Program-made: the position numbers and the translations under genes
Shown: piece by piece, positions 22,650-26,281 of the stretch
Numbering within the stretch: position 1 is the first letter of the stretch
Layout: each line of letters opens with the position of its first letter
Assembly: GCA_002493325.1 (NCBI GenBank)
Contig: DKYL01000060.1
Span: 1-26,281, forward strand
Direction of reading: 5' to 3'
Source of the DNA: Ruminococcaceae bacterium UBA7101
GTDB lineage: Bacteria; Bacillota; Clostridia; Oscillospirales; Acutalibacteraceae
DNA: 26,281 nucleotides
Notes under the pieces: model-generated
Told to the model about the DNA's origin: nothing
Seen by the model: the letters and a program-made list of their open reading frames with translations, nothing else
Database searches by the model: none

Positions 22650-23554
22650 CATATCGTTTCATACCCGTCAATATGGGGAAGGCATATTGAAAAATACAAG
22701 CCGTTATTTTTATTTTCAACACTTATAATACCGTGGTGCTTTTCAACAACCGCTTTTGTAATGGCAAGACCTATGCCCGTACTGTTTGGTGAGGAATTTT
22801 CTGCCTTATAAAATCTTGTGAAAAGATTAGGTATCTCCTCCTCAGCAATACCGCCGCCATTATCGCCGATTTCAATAATGGTTGAATGTCTGTTTTCGCT
22901 TATCTCAACCGTCACAACACCGTCATCAGCGGTGTGCTCACAGGCATTTTTAACAATATTGCCAAGTGCTTCACCCAGCCAGGTTTCATCACAGCGGATA
23001 ACGCTGTTGCCCTGAACAACCATTTTCTTTTCAGGGAACAATGGTCTGAACTCAGCAAAAACCTTGTTTACAACATCCTCAGCCTTAACAAATTTATAGC
23101 TCATAACATAGGAATCAACCTTGATTTTTTCAAGCCTTAAAAGCTGATAAACAAGCTTTTCCATTTTATCAACAAGCTGCAGCTCCTTTTCGCTGTGAGG
23201 CGAAGCATTCATCTCCTTATCCATTTCACAATAAAGACGCAGTGCAGCAATAGGGGTTTTTAGCTGGTGTGAAATATCAGATATAAATTTGGTATTCTTT
23301 TTATTTTCCTGAACCAGACGGCTGTGTTCAAAGCAGATAATCTCCTGCAAATCGGCAACACCATTCTGCAGTCCTGCAAAATAATTGTCATACACACTGA
23401 ATTCTGTTTTGCTGCCGGTATTGACAAATTCATTAATGTTGTCGGAAAGCTGATTGATACTCTTTTTTATCTTCACCTGTTTTATAATCAAGACAGCACT
23501 GACAACAGCCAGAAAGCCGATAATCAGCCAAGGGAGAGCCGCTAAAAATTTCAT
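22649..23554 (-). CDS. Sensor histidine kinase
   Basis: A 301-residue kinase with one N-terminal membrane helix (about 6-24) and no extracytoplasmic domain of any size. It probably senses through a partner or within the membrane. The H-box is SDISHQLKTPI with His96 as phosphoacceptor. The ATP-binding domain has N-box NIVKNACEHT, G1 DNGGGI, F-box LFTRFY and G2 GIGLAI. The start ATG overlaps the regulator stop (ATGA), with GGAGG 7 nt upstream. It works with the adjacent OmpR-type regulator. Small kinases without a sensor domain next to FtsX-type ABC transporters often receive their signal from the transporter, as in BceS-BceAB. That model is possible here, although BceS has two helices and this kinase only one. 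Confidence 0.94.
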   Translation of the reverse strand: MKFLAALPWLIIGFLAVVSAVLIIKQVKIKKSINQLSDNINEFVNTGSKTEFSVYDNYFAGLQNGVADLQEIICFEHSRLVQENKKNTKFISDISHQLKTPIAALRLYCEMDKEMNASPHSEKELQLVDKMEKLVYQLLRLEKIKVDSYVMSYKFVKAEDVVNKVFAEFRPLFPEKKMVVQGNSVIRCDETWLGEALGNIVKNACEHTADDGVVTVEISENRHSTIIEIGDNGGGIAEEEIPNLFTRFYKAENSSPNSTGIGLAITKAVVEKHHGIISVENKNNGLYFSICLPHIDGYETI

Positions 23555-24213
23555 TTGCCCTCCTCCCAGCGATAGCCCACACCACGTATTGTGGTAATAT
23601 GCTGTGCACCGATTTTTTCGCGCAGACGACTCATATGAACAGACAGCGTATTGTCATCAATAAAATTGCCGTTATCATCCCATATATTCTGCAAAAGCGT
23701 TGCACGGGTAATGATAACACCGTTATTTCTGATTAAGCAGGAAAGAAGCTGAAATTCCGTTTTAGTAACAAAAATCACTTCACCGTTCTTTTTTACGGTC
23801 ATAGTATTTGTATCAACGGCAATTTCATTGCTTACATATGTTGAATTGCTGTTTCTTCTTATTAAGGCACGGACACGTGACATCAGCTCCAAAAGCTTAA
23901 AGGGCTTTGTTACATAATCATCAGCACCGCTGTCAAGACCGCGGACAATCTGTATTTCATCATCACAGGCGGTTAAAAACAAAATAGGCGTATGAACACC
24001 TGCATTTCTCAATCTCTGGCAAAGGTCAAAGCCGCTGCCGTCAGGCAGCATAACATCAAGAATAAGCAGGCTGAAAAAGGAGCCTTTGATAATCTCCTCT
24101 GCATCCTTTATGGTTCCTGCACTTGTGACACTGTAACCTGAGTTTTCAAGCAACTCACAAAGTCCGTCACGCAGGAAAGCATCATCCTCAAGCAAAAATA
24201 TTTTTTCACTCAT
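23551..24213 (-). CDS. Response regulator, OmpR/PhoB type
   Basis: A 220-residue regulator with a receiver domain and a winged-helix DNA-binding domain. Receiver residues: acidic pair E9/D10/D11, phosphoacceptor Asp53 (ILDVMLPDGSG), Thr81 (FLTACDD) and Lys103 (VTKPF). The C-terminal domain has the usual TKTEFQLLSCL start, NTLSVHMSRLREKIG recognition region and TIRGVGYRW ending. It is the first gene of the regulator-kinase operon and overlaps the kinase by 4 nt. It likely controls the downstream ABC unit; a palindrome at 22602-22615 is a candidate site. Confidence 0.96.
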   Translation of the reverse strand: MSEKIFLLEDDAFLRDGLCELLENSGYSVTSAGTIKDAEEIIKGSFFSLLILDVMLPDGSGFDLCQRLRNAGVHTPILFLTACDDEIQIVRGLDSGADDYVTKPFKLLELMSRVRALIRRNSNSTYVSNEIAVDTNTMTVKKNGEVIFVTKTEFQLLSCLIRNNGVIITRATLLQNIWDDNGNFIDDNTLSVHMSRLREKIGAQHITTIRGVGYRWEEGK

Positions 24214-24228
24214 ATTATCACCAAGCTT

Positions 24229-24257
24229 ATCATATCATATTGAACTGCCATAAACAA
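24229..24257 (-). promoter_or_regulatory. Sigma-A promoter of the two-component operon
   Basis: On the minus strand, -35 TTGTTT (24252-24257), a 17-bp spacer and -10 TATGAT (24229-24234), about 15 nt before the regulator ATG. A second TATGAT overlaps the spacer, 5 nt upstream. Confidence 0.5.
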
Positions 24258-24293
24258 GGAATTAAAGAAACCTTACAAATTCTTAAGATAAAA

Positions 24294-24316
24294 GACCGAC
24301 CCTTTTAGGATCGGTC
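24294..24316 (-). terminator. Terminator of the N-acetylneuraminate lyase gene
   Basis: A 9-bp stem with one G-U pair (24294-24302 with 24308-24316), a 5-nt loop, and TTTTATC on the minus strand. It begins 12 nt after the stop. Confidence 0.85.
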
Positions 24317-24328
24317 ATAAATTGTGTA

Positions 24329-25234
24329 TTACTTATTAAGCTCTGCAACATACTTATTGATTTTCTCGGCAACTGGTCTTGCTTCCTCGTCTGTTACAGG
24401 AAGGAACGGACTTCTCGGATCACCGCACGCAATACCAAATCTCATACTCATTACTTTTTTAGCAGCACCATAAAGTGACTTGCAGGAAAGAAGAGCAAAG
24501 ATACAGTCATTGATTTTAAACTGAAGAGCCTGCGCCTCCTCAATTTTATTTTCATTAACCAGTCTGTCAAGCTCAACAAAAAGCTCAGGCATACAGCCAT
24601 AGGTTCCGCCGATACCTGCATCAGCGCCCATCAGTCTGCCGCCTACAAACTGCTCGTCACTGCCGTTGAAAATGATGAAATCATCACCTGCTGCCTGTCT
24701 GTATCTCTCCATAAGATAAACAGGCTCTGCTGAATTCTTAACACCGACAACCTTTGGATTTTTGCTCATTTCAGCAAGCAGCTCAGGTGAAAGGTTAAAG
24801 CCAGTAAGCTGTGGAATATTGTAAATAATAAAGGGAACATCCGTTGAGTCAATGATTGAATTCCAGTGAAGCTTAACACTTTCCTCAGGCAGATGATAGT
24901 AAACACAAGGCACTGCACTGATTGCATCTGCACCGATTTTTTCACTGTGCTTTGCAAGTTCAATGCTTTCCTTTGTTGACGGACAGCCGACATGGACAAT
25001 AACTGTAAAGTCATCACCTGCTGCCTCCACAACAGCCTCAGCAACCTTTTTTCTTTCTTCCATAGAGAGCAAAAAGCCCTCTCCTGTTGAACCGCAGGCA
25101 TAAACACCCTTGACGCCCTTTGACTTATATATCTTCACAAGCTCTTTCATTTTTGCTGTGTCTATATTGTCATTTTCATCATAAATTGCATTTAATGCAC
25201 AGAATACACCGCGAAATTTGTTTAAATTTTTCAT
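24329..25234 (-). CDS. nanA: N-acetylneuraminate lyase
   Basis: A 301-residue class I aldolase of the DHDPS/NAL family that splits N-acetylneuraminate into ManNAc and pyruvate in the cytoplasm. It has the GSTGE carboxylate-binding motif (48-52), Tyr138 (IIYNIP) and the Schiff-base Lys166 (VVGVKNS), close to the Tyr137/Lys165 numbering of E. coli NanA, plus the GGTYGCMPELFV segment. The N-terminal LNKFRGVFCALN and the divergent nanE gene favour sialic acid lyase over dihydrodipicolinate synthase. The frame opens with a GTG at 25243, but AGAGGTG precedes ATG 25234 by about 6 nt. The promoter leaves a leader of only about 13 nt. Confidence 0.92.
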   Translation of the reverse strand: MKNLNKFRGVFCALNAIYDENDNIDTAKMKELVKIYKSKGVKGVYACGSTGEGFLLSMEERKKVAEAVVEAAGDDFTVIVHVGCPSTKESIELAKHSEKIGADAISAVPCVYYHLPEESVKLHWNSIIDSTDVPFIIYNIPQLTGFNLSPELLAEMSKNPKVVGVKNSAEPVYLMERYRQAAGDDFIIFNGSDEQFVGGRLMGADAGIGGTYGCMPELFVELDRLVNENKIEEAQALQFKINDCIFALLSCKSLYGAAKKVMSMRFGIACGDPRSPFLPVTDEEARPVAEKINKYVAELNK

Positions 25235-25250
25235 AATTATCACCTCTTAC

Positions 25251-25279
25251 TTGATTGTAGCACAAATACGTGATATAAT
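25251..25279 (+). promoter_or_regulatory. nanE: Promoter of nanE, overlapping the nanA promoter
   Basis: -35 TTGATT (25251-25256), a 17-bp spacer and -10 TATAAT (25274-25279). The predicted start near 25286 leaves a leader of about 10 nt that still holds AAGGTG or GGTG. Confidence 0.75.
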
Positions 25280-25282
25280 CAA
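25254..25282 (-). promoter_or_regulatory. nanA: Promoter of nanA, facing and overlapping the nanE promoter
   Basis: On the minus strand, -35 TTGATT (25277-25282), a 17-bp spacer and -10 TACAAT (25254-25259). It is offset by 3 nt from the opposing nanE promoter, so the -35 of each overlaps the -10 of the other. Confidence 0.7.
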
Positions 25283-25295
25283 TAAGGTGATTAAA

Positions 25296-25982
25296 ATGAA
25301 TAATAAAGAAATTTTAGAAAAAATTAAAGGCGGATTAATTGTATCCTGCCAGGCGCTTGAAACCGAACCGCTTTATGACAGCTACATAATGTCAAAAATG
25401 GCGTGGGCTGCATACCTCGGCGGTGCTGTGGGTATCCGAGCAAACACTGTTATTGATATTAAGGCAATAAAAGAAAAGGTTGATTTGCCTGTTATCGGTA
25501 TTATCAAGCAGGTGTATGATGACAGTGATGTTTATATTACCCCTACTATGAACGAGGTTGACGCACTGGTTGAAACCGGCTGTGAAATCATTGCACTGGA
25601 TGCAACAGACAGGCTGCACCCAAACGGTGTAAGTCTTGAGGAATTCTTTACCGAGGTCAGAGCCAAATATCCTGACCAGCTCTTTATGGCTGACACAAGC
25701 TGTTTTGAAGAGGGTAAAAAAGCACAGGAGCTCGGCTTCGATTTAATCGGCACAACAATGTCAGGCTATACTCCATACACAAAGGGGGCACCGTTGCCGA
25801 ACTTTGAGCTTATGGAAAGATATGTTAATGAACTTGACAGACCTGTTATTGCCGAAGGTGGAATTTGGGTACCCGAAGAGCTGAAAAAAGCAATTGACAT
25901 AGGTGTTCATTGTGCAGTTGTCGGTACAGCCATCACAAGACCTATGGATATTACAAAACGATTCGTAAACGCAATTAAATAA
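25296..25982 (+). CDS. nanE: N-acetylmannosamine-6-phosphate 2-epimerase
   Basis: A 228-residue TIM-barrel enzyme that converts ManNAc-6-P to GlcNAc-6-P in sialic acid breakdown. Family motifs present: GGLIVSCQALETEPLY near the start, GGAVGIRAN, PVIGIIKQVY with the catalytic Lys71, ITPTMNEVDAL, ALDATDRLHP, LIGTTMSGYT, and PVIAEGGI with the catalytic Glu187 (matching the Lys66/Glu180 pair of the studied clostridial enzyme). The frame is open upstream to 25218, across the promoter; AAGGTG lies 6 nt before ATG 25296. It is divergent from nanA. NanK, which makes its substrate from ManNAc, is not in the window. Confidence 0.95.
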   Translation: MNNKEILEKIKGGLIVSCQALETEPLYDSYIMSKMAWAAYLGGAVGIRANTVIDIKAIKEKVDLPVIGIIKQVYDDSDVYITPTMNEVDALVETGCEIIALDATDRLHPNGVSLEEFFTEVRAKYPDQLFMADTSCFEEGKKAQELGFDLIGTTMSGYTPYTKGAPLPNFELMERYVNELDRPVIAEGGIWVPEELKKAIDIGVHCAVVGTAITRPMDITKRFVNAIK

Positions 25983-25998
25983 TACAAAATGGCAAACA

Positions 25999-26051
25999 TT
26001 GAGAAATGGAGCTGAATTTCGTTTTTTGCGAGTGGGAGCTGTACGAGGGTA
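25999..26051. repeat. Second copy of the 53-bp intergenic repeat (inverted)
   Basis: Bases 25999-26051 are identical to the reverse complement of 1179-1231. Weaker similarity continues a few bases upstream (ggcaaacatt here against gccagacgtt). The match begins just before an ATG (26007) and runs 15 codons (MELNFVFCEWELYEG). It then stops abruptly, and here the frame ends after three more codons. It lies 17 nt after the nanE stop. Confidence 0.9.
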
Positions 26052-26075
26052 ACCTCACTTAAGGAAGTGAAGTTA
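26050..26075. repeat. Imperfect hairpin following the repeat
   Basis: Arms 26050-26060 and 26065-26075 pair over 11 bp with one mismatch around an AAGG loop. No U run follows on either strand, so it is not a standard terminator. It starts within two bases of the right end of the 53-bp repeat. Confidence 0.55.
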
Positions 26076-26102
26076 CTCTCCGACTACTTTAATTACTTTT
26101 GC

Positions 26103-26132
26103 ACAGCATAGTTTTTAGCTATGCTGTTTTTT
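26103..26132 (+). terminator. Terminator for nanE read-through
   Basis: A 9-bp stem (26103-26111 with 26119-26127), a 7-nt loop and a TTTTTT run on the plus strand. Its right arm holds the stop codon of the converging partial gene. Confidence 0.85.
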
Positions 26133-26281
26133 GTTTTTGACTGTTTTTCAAAATATGTTCTTGGAAATATTCTTCCATCTGTTCAAGTGATGGCTCTTTT
26201 ATGATACCTATACCATTGTAATATATGTCCACATCCTGATGACGCTTGCCGTGATTCAGATAGTAGAATTTGTAGATGTCA
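26119..26281 (-). CDS. C-terminal fragment, probable large serine recombinase (DUF4368-type tail)
   Basis: The last 53 codons of a minus-strand gene cut by the window edge; the frame starts at 26280 and stops with TAG at 26119-26121. The segment contains HGKRHQDVDIYYNGIGII and ends LKNSQKQKTA. This pattern (basic stretch, then D-I-Y-Y-N-x-x-G) is like the end of transposon-type large serine recombinases of Firmicutes (TnpX/TndX group with DUF4368). No catalytic part is visible, so the assignment rests on the tail alone. If right, a mobile element or its remnant begins at the right edge. Confidence 0.5.
   Translation of the reverse strand, partial: DIYKFYYLNHGKRHQDVDIYYNGIGIIKEPSLEQMEEYFQEHILKNSQKQKTA

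Noticed and set aside
24329..25234. Dihydrodipicolinate synthase (dapA) instead of nanA
   Set aside because: The fold and GSTGE motif are shared, but the divergent nanE gene and NAL-like N-terminal and GGTYGCMPELF segments favour N-acetylneuraminate lyase.
25983..26102. A terminator directly after nanE
   Set aside because: The hairpin at 26050-26075 lacks a U run. The first good plus-strand terminator is at 26103-26132.

Overview
The window looks like chromosomal DNA of a low-GC, anaerobic, Gram-positive gut Clostridia-type bacterium (Ruminococcus/Oscillospiraceae-like). This rests on strong AGGAGG-type ribosome sites, sigma-A promoters with 17-bp spacers, lipoprotein signals with short charged N-termini, a clostridial-order Rnf operon (C-D-G-E-A-B), GPH-type sugar symporters and a NanA/NanE sialic acid pair. 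The genus is an inference. No rRNA, tRNA, CRISPR array or complete mobile element is visible.

Layout. 1-2290: a polar amino-acid-type ABC binding lipoprotein, a 319-nt intergenic repeat block of hairpins, and a membrane-anchored surface protein of unknown function. 2410-5690: a short-chain dehydrogenase followed by a GPH symporter, divergent from a TetR regulator. 5708-8366: a second GPH symporter followed 14 nt later by a membrane-anchored extracytoplasmic protein. 8450-15218: the six-gene rnf operon and, just downstream under its own strong promoter, a lipoprotein made of two FMN-binding-like repeats. 15274-19070: a two-domain CDP-glycerol glycerophosphotransferase/glycosyltransferase, divergent from an acyltransferase-3 membrane protein. 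19072-24257: a two-component system (regulator, kinase) and a separately promoted ABC exporter (ATPase, large FtsX-type permease). 24294-25982: N-acetylneuraminate lyase and ManNAc-6-P epimerase, transcribed divergently from overlapping promoters. 25999-26281: a second copy of the intergenic repeat, a terminator, and the C-terminal end of what is probably a large serine recombinase cut by the window edge.

How the genes work together. Rnf couples ferredoxin oxidation to NAD+ reduction and ion pumping. Here its RnfG subunit carries two FMN-binding domains with two intact flavinylation motifs. The adjacent lipoprotein carries two more domains of the same fold, each with a variant motif (D-L-K-A-G-C-T). 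Together they could form an extended extracytoplasmic flavin relay, which is the most interesting hypothesis in the window. The surface-polymer genes, the lipoprotein and the TCS/ABC unit concern the cell envelope. NanA/NanE feed host mucin sialic acid into amino-sugar metabolism, but the kinase (NanK) and a recognisable dedicated sialic acid transporter are not in the window.
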